DNA of 60,000 nucleotides, from the NCBI RefSeq assembly GCF_963678635.1, contig NC_087063.1:32812599-32872598 (forward strand), given 5' to 3'. Shown piece after piece: positions 22,954 through 35,447 of this stretch (positions within the stretch are counted from its first letter, which is position 1; the number at the start of each line of letters is the position of its first letter). Both the position numbers and the translations under genes were made by a program. The notes beneath the pieces were generated by a model, which did not search any database, was not told the origin of the DNA, and was given only the letters and a program-made list of their open reading frames with translations. This stretch comes from Symsagittifera roscoffensis (lineage: Eukaryota > Xenacoelomorpha > Acoela > Convolutidae).

Positions 22954-24014
22954 TTTGTCAATTGTCAGGTCAAAAATGGAACACATCGAGATCCAAAGAT
23001 CCAAAAAAAACTCAAAAGTGATTTCTTCGTTAAACTTTTGGCAACCAACAAACTGTCAGAGTTCAAGCTGGAATTTAACAGAAAAAATAAACAGATGTCT
23101 TTGTGGTGAATAATTTATTATGTGCTTTCGAGTGCAATTTCAGTATAGTTTTTTGGCTTTACGGCAGCTGTGTTTACCAAATTGTTAAGTTTGAATCTAA
23201 ATTGCACTAATTTTTTGTAACAAATTAAATTATCATATTCATTAAAACGAACTTTGGTAGATTGGTCGGGCTAAAATATATTTAGTGAAATATTGTTTTG
23301 AAACGAAATTCAGTTTTAGAAAATTTATTTGAAAAATGACAAAATAGTTGAATTTGTTCATCGACCCAAAAGGTTTTGAAGACCCAAAATTTTGAGCAAA
23401 ACCCGGGTTGAAATTGCATCCACAAAACTTTTACTGTACAGTGCCATGATTCATCTTTGAAATCTATGAAACGAAAATGCAAACGACACTGCTCGCATCA
23501 GGGCGAGCCCTGAATGTTCCGACGGCCATCTAAGCTCTATGAAGTCAAGTTCCCTTTTAAAAAATGATAAAATTTTCAGCAAAAAAATGAAAAAACATTT
23601 AAATAGCATAGTGATATAAATTGCAAAAAAAAACAAAGAATTATACAGACCAAAAAGCATGCCTCAATTTTAATTTAAAACAGTTTCTAAAAGAGATTAA
23701 ATCTCCGCTTACGCGTTAATAGCGCAAAAGTTATTGCGCGTTAATGATACCAAGTTCACCATATTGGCAACATTTGAACCCCCTTAATTTTACGAAAAAT
23801 GATCACAGCTAAAAATATCTTTTAAAATTTGAGCTCAGGACAACAATAGTTATTTATTTTTATAATTAAGACCATTTATCCACGGGGGAAAGGACCAACA
23901 CAAGAGCTGTACAGCTCATCACGGCGAACCGCTGTTGTGCCCCTGTTCAAGAACTACATGCAATTTTTTGGTTATTTTTCTGGGCTGGGTAATGTTGCTT
24001 CACCCTCAAGCAAC

Positions 24015-24100
24015 GAGCACGGATCATGGTGGGCCTCGAACATCCGACCTTTCGATTGAGAGGCGGAGACGTAACCACTTCACCACCGCTCCCCTTAATT
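24015..24100 (-). mobile_element. tRNA-derived SINE-like head
   Basis: The minus strand reads GGAGCGGTGGTGAAGTGG, an A-box-like stretch, and about 35 bases later GATGTTCGAGGC, close to a B box (GGTTCGANNCC). This is the spacing of an internal Pol III promoter. The 3' side does not pair with the 5' side as an acceptor stem, so a working tRNA is unlikely. Confidence 0.5.
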
Positions 24101-24585
24101 TTGGATTATGTAGAAAAAAATTTGATTAAAATGGCAAGTTTAAAGGTCGAAATTTGTCTGGAGAAAAAAATATCCCGAGCACAAATCGAAGATTTTAAAA
24201 TGCTCGCATTCTGCATATGAATTTACTACCAAATTTTTAAGTTTTTATCCGTGGTTCTGACCAACAAAAGTTCAAAAAACTTGACTGTTTTCATCTCCAG
24301 AAACTTTTCCTTGTTTAAATTTTAAAAAATGATTTGCAATATTAATGGCCTTGTTCCGGCTTTCGAGCACCTGCTGTCGATTTTGAGTGTACTAAAATTG
24401 CAATCACTGGTGTCAGTAGCCACTAGCAGGCGCCATAAGGCTGAGCAATTTATTTATTTGGCATTACTGCGTAAAATCACGCCCAACCTGTTTGAATAAT
24501 TGATCTAGCAACAAACAAAGGTATAACCATGGATCAAAAAATTAATTTTTTAGTCAGAAAGAAATTCAAAAACTATGGCAAGCGA

Positions 24586-24960
24586 GCAGGGGCGGATCTT
24601 AGATTTTCTCGAAGAGGGAGGAGCGGAGTTTTAAAAAGTTGAAAATTTGTCGACCTTTGTTCAGGTCATTGATTTTCCAAAATTGATTTTCCGAGCGCTC
24701 CCAAAACTCAAAATTAATTTTGCGAGAGCTCCCGGAACATTATAAAGAGCCTATTATGACAAATTGTGCTGCGTCAAAGGCAAATGTTTGGAAAAGCATG
24801 TCAATGCAGTTTATGGGCTCGTTTTGGTAATTTTTTGACCAAAAAACGCTATTTTTTGACGTGAGCTCCCCTTCAAAATTAATATATATCGGTGCCAAAG
24901 GCGCCTTCAGAAAAATTTCAGGGTTGGCCGTCAAAAATGGATGTCATGAAATAATACCAA
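24586..24960 (-). repeat. Dispersed repeat, copy 3, opposite orientation
   Basis: GGGGCGGATCTTAGATTTTC and a distal GCGCCT-TTGGCACC region match, in reverse complement, the ends of the repeat at 4620-4959 and 7885-8232; the interior is diverged. This argues for an interspersed family rather than a CYP-specific sequence. Confidence 0.5.
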
Positions 24961-25910
24961 AGGATACAGTAAGCTAACTCTATTAATTTTGAAATAGTAT
25001 TCGTTAATTTTGGAAGAATTTTTACAGAAACAAAATAAAGCGCAAACTTTCCGATCAGTTGCTTTCTTCCATTTTCTCAAACTTATTTAGTAACGTAACA
25101 ACTTAGTTTAACGAAATAAATCCAGAGCCTGATAATTATTTCAGCGGTATTCTTAATTTTTTCAAATTTTGTAAGAAATTTAGTAACTGAATTCTTCACG
25201 CAATAAAAATTTTAAGATGATTGAAACGAGGTAACTCGAAGTTCACGCCACCCTGTATCTGGAACTGAGCTTAGTCATGAAAATTTTCTCAACACTAATT
25301 TTATTCATTTTCGTTACATTTTGAAAATAAAGCTTACCTGGGAACTTTTTTCTCTGGACAATAAAGTAAAAATGTATAAAACGTTTGGAAAAGTGTGCAA
25401 ATCGTGTAAAACTTTTGACCTTAAACTGCAGTTGCTCGGTCAGCGCTAGTACTGAACTGGAAGCTAGCCTTTGAAATGTATTATAAACAAAAACAAAACC
25501 AGTTTTGAGTTTCAGTTCTGGGACAGAAATGTGACATTCAACCAGAGATGTGATAAAAAAATAATCATAAAATATCATCATCATTAAAATCAACTAATTC
25601 TTTTTCTGCACAACATTGCCTCTGCTGATCGAGACAAGACCATTTTTAAATCGATTGATGATGCTATTACTATCTCTTTTTAATCCTTCTCCATTAATTT
25701 TAATCTGTGTTCAAACATATTTGCCTTCAAATTTGACTTTAGTGGTTAACAACAAAAGCTTTAGCAATTAAGAGTCAAAACAATTGAATTATTTTTATCA
25801 CGAAATTTGAACTTAAGTTTTGGATGTGTAATAGTTTCAGCAGAAAACAGTAATTCCATGAAGGGAATTACATTAAAATTGATTGTTACTCATTTTTCAG
25901 TTCTAGAATT

Positions 25911-26132
25911 TTGCAGGAATTTTGCTTGAGCTTCTATGATATAAATCTAACTGATGTCTTGATGTCTCTAACTGAAGGCGGTGGGGCGATAAGGGATTTG
26001 AGGTTTCTATTTAACGACCCAGAGGATACCTCTTGCTACTATTTACGACCTCCCGACCCTGAAACTTTTCGAAGGTCACCTTTGGCTCTAAAAGTTTTTT
26101 TCAAAGATGAAAATATCCAGAAACTGTCTTAA
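25911..26132 (+). other. Exon-like ORF, array unit 1 (unknown protein)
   Basis: Preceded by CATTTTTCAG, a good splice acceptor, the frame runs SRILQEFCLSFYD... to NIQKLS and TAA, about 76 codons. Conserved features are EGGGA, LRFLFNDPEDTSCYYLRP and FKDENIQKLS. No family recognised. The same frame stays open in all five units with mostly amino-acid-level substitutions, which hints at a real terminal exon of a gene amplified with the array, although recent duplication alone could also keep it open. Confidence 0.4.
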
Positions 26133-26239
26133 ATTTTCGTTGTTGACCTGCTTTTTTGCAAAAAATTTGCTTTCGGAGCCAAATTTTAGTCAAAATTGGA
26201 TCATTGTAGCAAGGTTTTTGTGACTTTTTCAAAGATCAT

Positions 26240-26422
26240 TTGTATTTTTTAGACTATGTTCGAGACAAATATCCGATATCTATAACAGTCAAAATAAATT
26301 CGTTTCCAAGTATCTCAGAGTTAGCACGCGTGAGAGGGCGTCAAAAGGCAGTGAGCCCATCAAGGAAGCCTCAAGAGCAAAATAACAACTGCATTTTTCT
26401 GTGTAACGCACGCGTGATCTGA
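26240..26422 (+). other. Second exon-like ORF, unit 1
   Basis: After TTGTATTTTTTAG the frame YVRDKYPISITVKINSFP continues for about 55 codons to NARVI and TGA. Serine/arginine-rich middle (RVRGRQKAVSPSRKPQEQ). It follows the 73-codon ORF in the same unit, as a next exon or as fortuitous sequence. Confidence 0.3.
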
Positions 26423-26544
26423 AAAACAAACAAGACAGCGAAAAAAAAAACGTTTCAAATATCTTTTAGGTGTGGTATTCTAACCAGATCTAAACTAGAA
26501 TTTATTATTGATTATTATTCTGATATTTTATCTTTTTAAATTTT

Positions 26545-27250
26545 TGAATACTAACCAATCAAACTCCATCAAACTAACAACCCACTTATTTGTAAGTGGT
26601 GAAACTACTTGTAGTTTCAGCACCAGAGCGATTTGAATTAAACTTAGAATACAGTTGTTCTCATTCTGGAAACTAACTCGCATAAACCGGTGTACACTAG
26701 ATCTTTTGAGACTAGGAGATATAAGAGTAGGATTAAGATTGGTATTAGACTAAGAAATTGCACGAATCTATCCGGCCGAAAATAAGATAGCGTGACGATC
26801 AGACGGTGTACCCTATCTGAAATTACTCTATGAGTATAGTACAAGACTAATAACTCATCTGGTGCGACCAAAAGTCTCAAACAGAACTTAAATAACCTAG
26901 AATTAGACAAAAATTAGATTAGAGTTAGACAAATACAACATTTTAAAAAATGTTACATGACAAAAATTTAGTAGAAATGTCTCTACGACTCAATAGATCA
27001 GAGCCATTTTTCCGACCAATACGAGAACTACCCGGTATTGGAAGAAGACCTCGCTCGGACAAGAGACGACGTACGACTAGAAAGAAATCTACCAATCGAT
27101 TTCATGATTGTACGACAAAAACAAGATCAAATTTTATTTTTAGAATACTTCCAGCAGTAAAGTTAAATTTTCATTTGCTGACATCAAATTTTGAGGAAAC
27201 ATCTTTAAAACTTTTCATGGCGCTTAACCTAATAATTATACAATAACGAC
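26545..27250 (+). repeat. LTR-like segment, array unit 1
   Basis: Begins TGAATACTAACCAATCAAAC, the same text that opens the 5' LTR candidate at 35,567 and appears at the right window edge (59,967). Contains two adjacent hairpins (CCACTTA-TTTG-TAAGTGG at 26,582-26,599 and GAAACTA-CTTG-TAGTTTC at 26,601-26,618). Ends near CAATAACGAC, where the longer retroelement copies continue. Confidence 0.6.
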
Positions 27251-27533
27251 TTTGTTCTTTAACGACTTGTAATTTTTGTTTTTTGACGCAATAAAAGTTT
27301 TAAGATGATTGAAACGGGGTAACTCGAAGTTCACGCCACCCTGTATCTGGAACTGAGCTTAGTCATGAAAATTTTCTCTACACTAATTTTATTCTTTTTC
27401 GTTACATTTTGATAATAAAGCTTACCTGGGAACTTATTTTTCTGGATAAAAAAGTAAAAATGTGTAAACGTTGGGAAAAGTGTGCAAATTGTGTAGAACT
27501 TTTGATTGTTACTCATTTTTCAGTTCTAGAATT

Positions 27534-27755
27534 TTGCAGGAATTTTGCTTGAGCTTCTATGATGTAAATCTAACTGATGTCTTGATGTCTCTAACTGAAG
27601 GCGGTGGGGCGAGAAGGGATTTGAGGTTTCTATTTAACGACCCAGAGGATACCTCTTGCTACTATTTACGACCTCCCGACCCTGAAACTTTTCGAAGGTC
27701 ACCTTTGGCTCTAAAAGTTTTTTTCAAAGATGAAAATATCCAGAAACTGTCTTAA
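27534..27755 (+). other. Exon-like ORF, array unit 2
   Basis: Second copy. Because of the unit's internal deletion the frame is also open upstream from 27,471 (MGKVCKLCRTFDCYSFFS). It differs from unit 1 at the residue after GGGA (R instead of I). Confidence 0.4.
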
Positions 27756-27862
27756 ATTTTCGTTGTTGACCTGCTTTTTTGCAAAAAATTTGCTTTCGGA
27801 GCCAAATTTTAGTCAAAATTGGATCATTGTAGCAAGGTTTTTGTGACTTTTTCAAAGATCAT

Positions 27863-28045
27863 TTGTATTTTTTAGACTATGTTCGAGACAAATATCCGAT
27901 ATCTATAACAGTCAAAATAAATTCGTTTCCAAGTATCTCAGAGTTAGCACGCGTGAGAGGGCGTCAAAAGGCAGTGAGCCCATCAAGGAAGCCTCAAGAG
28001 CAAAATAACAACTGCATTTTTCTGTGTAACGCACGCGTGATCTGA
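27863..28045 (+). other. Second exon-like ORF, unit 2
   Basis: Identical in translation to the unit 1 copy. Confidence 0.3.
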
Positions 28046-28167
28046 AAAACAAACAAGACAGCGAAAAAAAAAACGTTTCAAATATCTTTTAGGTGTGGTA
28101 TTCTAACCAGATCTAAACTAGAATTTATTACTGATTATTATCCTCATATTTTATCTTTTTAAATTTT

Positions 28168-28870
28168 TGAATACTAACCAATCAAACTCCATCAAACTAA
28201 CAACCCACTTATTTGTAAGTGGTGAAACTACTTGTAGTTTCAGCACCAGAGCGATTTGAATTAAACTTAGAATACAGTTGTTCTCATTCTGGAAACTAAC
28301 TCGCATAAACCGGTGTACACTAGATCTTTTGAGACTAGGAGATATAAGAGTAGGATTAAGATTGGTATTAGACTAAGAAATTGCACGAATCTATCCGGCC
28401 GAAAATAAGATAGCGTGACGATCAGACGGTGTACCCTATCTGAAATTACTCTATGAGTATAGTACAAGACTAATAACTCATCTGGTGCGACCAAAAGTCT
28501 CAAACAGAACTTAAATAACCTAGAATTAGACAAAAATTAGATTAAAGTTAGACAAATACAACATTTTAAAAAATGTTACATGACAAAAATTTAGTAGAAA
28601 TGTCTCTACGACTCAATAGATCAGAGCCATTTTTCCGACCAATACGAGAACTACGCGGTATTGGAAGAAGACCTCCCTCGGACAAGAGACGACGTACGAC
28701 TAGAAAGAAATCTACCAATCGATTTCATGACTGTACGACAAAAACAAGATCAAATTTTATTTTTAGAATACTTCCAGCAGTAAAGTTAAATTTTCATTTG
28801 CTGACATCAAATTTGGAGGAAACATCTTCAATAACTTTTCATGGCGCTTAACCTAATAATTATACAATAA
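28168..28870 (+). repeat. LTR-like segment, array unit 2
   Basis: Near-identical copy of 26,545-27,250, with the same twin hairpins and the same truncation point. Confidence 0.6.
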
Positions 28871-29620
28871 CGACTATGTTCTTTAACGACTTGTAATTTT
28901 TGTTTTTGACGCAATAAAAGTTTTAAGATGATTGAAACGGGGTAATTCGAAGTTCACGCCACCCTGTATCTAGAACTGAGCTTAGTCATGGAAATTTTCT
29001 CAACACTAATTTTATTCTTTTTCATTACATTTTGAAAATAAAGCTTACCTGGGAACTTATTTTTCTGGATAATAAAGTAAAAATGTGTAAACGTTGGGAA
29101 AAGTGTGCAAATTGTGTAGAACTTTTGACCTTAAACTGCAGTTGCTCGGTCAGCGCTAGTACTGAAGTGAAAGCTAGCCTTTGAAATGTATTATAAACAA
29201 AAACAAAACCAGTTTTGAGTTTCAGTTCTGGGACAGAAATTTGACATTCAATCAGAGATGTCATAAAAAAATAATTATAAAATATGATCATCATTAAAAC
29301 CAACTAATTCTTTTTCTTCACAACATTGTCTCTGCTGATCGAGACGAGACCATTTTTAAATTGATTGATGATGCTATTAGTATCTCTTTTTAATCCTTCT
29401 CCATTAATTTTTATCTGTGTTCAAACATATTTGCCTTCAGATTTTAATTTAGTGGTTAACAACAAAAGCTTTAGCAATTAAGAGTCAAAACAATTGAATT
29501 ATTTTTATCACGAAAATTGAACTTAAGTTTTGGATGTGTAATAGTTTCAGCAGAAAACAGTAAATCCATGAAGGGAATTACATTAAAATTGATTGTAACT
29601 CATTTTTCAGTTCCAGAATT

Positions 29621-29842
29621 TTGCAGGAATTTTGCTTGCGCTTCTATGATATAACTCTAACTGATGTCTTGATGTCTCTACCTGAAGGCGGTGGGGCGAG
29701 AAAGGATTTGAGGTTTCTATTTAACGACCCAGAGGATACCTCTTGCTACTATTTACGACCTCCCGACCCTGAAACTTTTCGAAGGTCACTTTTGGCTCTA
29801 AAAGTTTTCTTCAAAGATGAAAATATCCAGAAACTGTCTTAA
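29621..29842 (+). other. Exon-like ORF, array unit 3
   Basis: Third copy with LRFYDITLTD, LPEGGGARKD and RSLLAL variants; acceptor TTTTTCAG retained. Confidence 0.4.
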
Positions 29843-30232
29843 AATTTCGTTTTTGACCTGCTTTTTTGCAAAAAATTTGCTTTCGGTGCTAAATTTTAGT
29901 CAATATTGGATCATTGTAGCAAGGTTTTTGTGACTTTTTCGAAGATCATTTGTACTTTTCAGACTATCTTCGAGAGTAATATCCGATATCGAAGTATCTC
30001 AGTATCTCAGAGTTAGCACGCGTGAGAGAGCGTCAAAAGGCAGTGAGCCCATCAAGGAAGCCTCAAGAGCAAACTAACGACTGCATTTTTCTGTGTAACG
30101 CACTCGTGATCGGAAAAAAACAAGACAGCGAAAAAAAACGTTTCAAATATCTTTTAGGTGCGGTATTGGAACCAGATCTAAACTAGAATTTAATAATGGA
30201 TATTATTCTGATATTTTATCTTTTTGAATTTT

Positions 30233-30940
30233 TGAATACTAACCAATCAAACTCCATCAAACTAACAACCCACTTATTTGTAAGTGGTGAAACTACTTGT
30301 AGTTTCAGCACCAGAGCGATTTGAATTAAACTTAGAATACAGTTGTTCTCATTCTGGAAACTAACTCGCATAAACCGGTGTACACTAGATCTTTTGAGAC
30401 TAGGAGATATAAGAGTAGGATTAAGATTGGTATTAGACAAAGAAATTGCACGAATCTATCCGGCCGAAAATAAGATAGCGTGGTGATCAGACGGTGTACC
30501 CTATCTGAAATTACTCTATGAGTATAGTACAAGACTAATAACTCATCTGGTGCGACCAAAAGTCTCAAACAGACCTTAACTAACCTAGAATTAGACAAAA
30601 ATTAGATTAGAGTTAGACAAATACAACATTTTAAAAAATGTTACATGACAAAAATTTAGTAGAAATGTCTCTACGACTCAATAGATCAGAGCCATTTTTC
30701 CGAACAATACGAGAACTACCCGGTATTGGAAGAGGACCTCCCTCGGACAAGAGACGACGTACGACTAGAAAGAAATCTACCAATCGATTTCATGATTGTA
30801 CGACAAAAACAAGATCAAATTTTATTTTTAGAATACTTCCAGCAGTAAAGTTAAATTTTCATTTGCTGACATCAAATTTTGAGGAAACAGCTTCAATAAC
30901 TTTTCATGGCGCTTAACCTAATAATTATACAATAACGACT
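30233..30940 (+). repeat. LTR-like segment, array unit 3
   Basis: Near-identical copy of 26,545-27,250. Confidence 0.6.
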
Positions 30941-31686
30941 ATGTTCTTTAACGACTTGTAATTTTTGTTTTTTGACGCAATAAAAGTTTTAAGATGATTG
31001 AATCGGGGTAACTCGAAGTTCACGCCACCCTGTATCTGGAACTGAGCTTAGTCATGAAAATTTTCTCAACACTAATTTTATTCTTTTTCATTACATTTTG
31101 AAATTAAAGCTTACCTGGGAACTTATTTTTCTGGATAATAAAGTAAAAATGTGTAAACGTTGGGAAAAGTGTGCAAATTGTGTGGAACTTTTGACCTTAA
31201 ACTGCAGTTGCTCGGTCAGCGCTAGTACTGAAGTGAAAGCTAGCCTTTGAAATGTATTATAAACAAAAACAAAACCAGTTTTGAGTTTCAGTTCTTGGAC
31301 AGAAATTTGACATTCAATCAGAGATGTCATAAAAAAATAATCATAAAATATGATCATCATTAAAACCAACTAATTCTTTTTCTGCACAACATTGTCTCTG
31401 CTGATCGAGACGAGACCATTTTTAAATTGATTGATGATGCTATTAGTATCTCTTTTTAATCCTTCTCCATTAATTTTTATCTGTGTTCAAACATATTTGC
31501 CTTCAGATTTTAATTTAGTGGTTAACAACAAAAGTTTTAGCAATTAAGAGTCAAAACAATTGAATTATTTTTATCACGAAATTTGAACTTAAGTTTTGGA
31601 TGTGTAATAGTTTCAGCAGAAAACAGTAAATCCATGAAGGGAATTACATTAAAATTGATTGTAACTCATTTTTCAGTTCCAGAATT

Positions 31687-31908
31687 TTGCAGGAGTTTTG
31701 CTTGCGCTTCTATGATATAACTCTAACTGATGTCTTGATGTCTCTACCTGAAGGCGGTGGGGCGAGAAAGGATTTGAGATTTCTATTTAACGACCCAGAA
31801 GATACCTCTTGCTACTATTTACGACCTCCCGACCCTGAAACTTTTCGAAGGTCACCTTTGGCTCTAAAAGTTTTTTTCAAAGATGAAAATATCCAGAAAC
31901 TGTCTTAA
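31687..31908 (+). other. Exon-like ORF, array unit 4
   Basis: Fourth copy, nearly identical to unit 3, with RSPLAL as in units 1, 2 and 5. Confidence 0.4.
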
Positions 31909-32189
31909 ATTTTCGTTTTTGACCTGCTTTTTTGCAAAAAATTTGCTTTCGGTGCTAAATTTTAGTCAATATTGGATCATTGTATCAAGGTTTTTGTGAC
32001 TTTTTCGAAGATCATTTGTACTTTTCAGACTATCTTCGAGAGTAATATCCGATATCGAAGTATCTCAGTATCTCAGAGTTAGCACGCGTGAGAGAGCGTC
32101 AAAAGGCAGTGAGCCCATCAAGGAAGCCTCAAGAGCAAACTAACGACTGCATTTTTCTGTGTAACGCACTCGTGATCTGAAAAAAACAA

Positions 32190-33965
32190 GACCAGCACCA
32201 GAGCAATTTGCTTTAACTTAGAATACAGTTGTTCTCATTCTGGAAACTAACTCGCATAAACCGGTGTACACTAGATCTATTGAAACTGGGAGATATAAGA
32301 GTAAGATTAAGATTGGTATTAGACTTGCACAAATCTATCCGGACGAAAAAAAGATAGCGTGACGAGCAGACGGTGTACTTTATCTGAAATTACTCTATGA
32401 GTTTACCAAATAACATATAAACTCATCTGGTGCTACCAAAAGTCTCAAACAAGACCTTAACCAACTTTGATTAGAAAAAATAACCAGAACATCAGATTAG
32501 AATTAGACAAATACAACACTTTAAAAAATTTTATATGACAAAATTTAGTAGAAATGTCCCTATGACTCAATAGATCAGAGCCAATTTTCCGAACAATACG
32601 AGTTCTACCCGGTATTGAAAGAAGACCTCGGACAAGAGACGAGGTACGACTAGAAAGAAATCTACCAATCAATTTCATGATTGTACGACAAAAACTAGAT
32701 CAAACTTTTACATTTAGAATACTTTCAGCAGTAAATTTAAGTTTTCATTTACTGATATAAAATTTTGAAGGAACAACTTCAATAACTTTTCATGGCGCTA
32801 AACCTAATAATTATACAATAACGACCGTGAAAACAACACTAGTCATTCTCCATGAAAAATCTGCAGTAAATTAAAAACATCTCGAAAAAAAAAATGTTTA
32901 TTGAATAAAAAAGTACAAAAATTAGTTAGTATAAAGCATAAATTGTTATTATTTATAAATAATTCCTTCGTCTCAGCTTCATCATCTAAAACAACAGCAA
33001 ATCTCAAAAACTATCAAACATCAAAACTAAAAACTTAACCTTTTTTAACTTAAACTTTTATCCAAAAACTATCAAGGCTTATTATTGTTTTCACTCGAAT
33101 TAATTTCATTTAAAATTGCAGATCATCAAGGCTTCACTTGGATCATTAAATTAACTTAAAATAAATCTAAATTTCTGATCATCAAGGTTTATCCTTGGAT
33201 CAAATATAACAATTTTGTTCTCCCCCTCACATATTAATTAGTGTCTAACGATCTCAAACGTCGATTCACCACACAACCCTTATTAAAGACCCAGAATTAA
33301 CAGAAACTTTTTAAATAGCTAAACATTTTAATTAGGATAAACAATGAAGAACATCGGTTACTCATCCTTCACTCGATCCCCTTCCATTTAAATGATCCAG
33401 GCTAAAACACTTAAACTTAAACTTAATAAGTCATAAAAAAGTATCTAACGAACTACTTGCGTTCTAATTATACCTGAACCTTGTGGATCGATTTCTATTC
33501 TCCAACCCTTGATCACAAATCACAACCCCTAAGTAAGATTAGGTAAGTCTATGTTAACTTAGAATTATTCACGAGAAAGTAACAATCATTCTCACGAATC
33601 CATATATGCTTTTTTCTCCAAGCCGACAAATACGCCCCAAATTAACCTAACCGCAAAAAATCGTAAGGACTAACAGTTTAAGACACTAGAAATCACTAAC
33701 CCCAATTCTGCATCTATCATCCTAAGCCTTATGTCAAGACAAAATTTAGAAATTGAACAAACAATTGTATTACTCAACTGTATAATAAATGACGAAAGAT
33801 ACGACCTCGTAAACACACCACCACAGAGAAACAATAGGATACATAAGAACAAAAGACAAACACTAAGAAAAAAAAATTTTAACAAACAAAAACAAATTAT
33901 TAGGAAACAATTTTCAAAAACGAAGAAACGCAGTCTCATAATCAGAAACAAGCGCAAAACAATAA
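32190..33965 (+). mobile_element. Partial retroelement copy (LTR and leader only)
   Basis: Matches 35,635-37,395 of the large retroelement over nearly its whole length, from CAGCACCAGAGCAATTTG to AAGCGCAAAAC just before the gag start, but gag is absent. It then joins an LTR-like tail (34,013-34,224) at CGACTAGAAAGAAATC, showing recombination between two copies. Confidence 0.65.
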
Positions 33966-34081
33966 CTTCACAATTTAGAAGACTCAATAAAAAAAACCAT
34001 CAAATTGACAAACGACTAGAAAGAAATCTACCAATCGATTTCATGATTGTACGACAAAAACAAGATCAAATTTTATTTTAA
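33731..34081 (+). CDS. Basic leader ORF, fused version, 116 codons
   Basis: Starts MSRQNLEIEQTIVLLNC; very rich in K, R, N and Q. The first about 80 codons match the 53-codon leader ORF at 37,173-37,331 and its continuation past that stop; the last about 25 codons (RLERNLPIDFMIVRQKQDQ) match the end of the 35,996-36,178 ORF, because recombination joined two parts of the leader. No known family. Confidence 0.3.
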   Translation: MSRQNLEIEQTIVLLNCIINDERYDLVNTPPQRNNRIHKNKRQTLRKKNFNKQKQIIRKQFSKTKKRSLIIRNKRKTITSQFRRLNKKNHQIDKRLERNLPIDFMIVRQKQDQILF

Positions 34082-34935
34082 AATACTTCCAGCAGTAAAG
34101 TTAAATTTGCATTTGCTGACATCAAATTTTGAGGAAACATCATCAATAACTTTTCATGGCGCTTAACCTAATAATTTTACAATAACGACTATGTTCTTTA
34201 ACGACTTGTAATTTTTGTTTTTTGACGCAATAAAAGTTTTAAGATGATTGAAACGGGGTAACTCGAAGTTCACGCCACCCTGTACCTGGAACTGAGCTTA
34301 GTCATGAAAATTTTCTCAACACTAATTTTATTCTTTTTCGTTACATTTTGAAAATAAAGCTTACCTGGGAACTTATTTTTCTGGATAATAAAGTAAAAAT
34401 GTGTAAACGTTGGGAAAAGTGTGCAAATTGTGTAAAACTTTTGACCTTAAACTGCAGTTGCTCGGTCAGCGCTAGTACTGAACTGAAAGCTAGCCTTTGA
34501 AATGTATTATAAACAAAAACAAAACCAGTTTTGAGTTTCAGTTCTGGGACAGAAATGTGACATTCAATCAGAGATGTCATAAAAAAATAATCATAAAATA
34601 TGATCATCATTAAAACCAACTAATTCTTTTTCTGCACAACATTGTCTCTGCTGATCGAGACGGGACCATTTTTAAATTGATTGATGATGCTATTAGTATC
34701 TCTTTTTAATCCTTCTCCATTAATTTTTATCTGTGTTCAAACATATTTGCCTTCAGATTTGAATTTAGTGGTTAACAACAAAAGCTTTAGCAATTAAGAG
34801 TCAAACAATTGAATTATTTTTATGACGAAACTTGAACTTAAGTTTTGGATGTCTAATAGTTTCAGCAGAAAACAGTAAATCCATGAAGGGAATTACATTA
34901 AAATTGATTGTTACTCATTTTTCAGTTCTAGAATT

Positions 34936-35157
34936 TTGCAGGAATTTTGCTTGAGCTTCTATGATATAAATCTAACTGATGTCTTGATGTATCTAACTGA
35001 AGGCGGTGGGGCGAGAAGGAATTTGAGGTATCTATTTAACGACCCAGAGGATACCTCTTGCTACTATTTACGACCTCCCGACCCTGAAACTTTTCGAAGG
35101 TCACCTTTGGCTCTTAAAGTTTTTTTCAAAGATGAAAATACCCAGAAACTGTCTTAA
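34936..35157 (+). other. Exon-like ORF, array unit 5
   Basis: Fifth copy with LMYLTEGGGARRNLRYLF and DENTQKLS variants; frame intact. Confidence 0.4.
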
Positions 35158-35264
35158 TTTTTCGTTTTTGACCTGCTTTTTTGCAAAAAATTTGCTTTTG
35201 GTGCTAAATTTTAGTCAAAATTGGATCATTGTAGCAAGGTTTTTGTGACTTTTTCAAAGATCAT

Positions 35265-35447
35265 TTGTATTTTTTAGACTATGTTCGAGACAAATATCCG
35301 ATATCTATAACAGTCAAAATAAATTCGTTTCCAAGTATCTCAGAGTTAGCACGCGTGAGAGGGCGTCAAAAGGCAGTGAGCCCATCAAGGAAGCCTCAAG
35401 AGCAAAATAACAACTGCATTTTTCTGTGTAACGCACGCGTGATCTGA
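35265..35447 (+). other. Second exon-like ORF, unit 5
   Basis: Identical in translation to units 1 and 2; units 3 and 4 lack it because of a rearrangement. Confidence 0.3.

Larger units (their letters stand above)
22954..25197. other. Intergenic region upstream of the PAN/lectin gene
   Basis: Presumably holds the promoter of the minus-strand PAN/lectin gene near 22,960-23,100, but no TATA-type element is clear. Contains a tRNA-like SINE head and a dispersed-repeat copy; otherwise AT-rich sequence without genes. Confidence 0.5.

Noticed and set aside
24015-24100. A functional tRNA gene on the minus strand
   Set aside because: A and B boxes are present but no acceptor stem can be formed and the T-arm is poor; SINE head is the better reading.
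25243-25593. Minus-strand 116-codon frame in array unit 1
   Set aside because: F/V/L-rich, truncated or changed in other units, no motif; shadow of the plus-strand unit.
26644-26910. 88-codon minus-strand ORF repeated at 28,267 and 30,332
   Set aside because: It is antisense to the LTR-like segment, and its conservation follows from near-identity of the array units.
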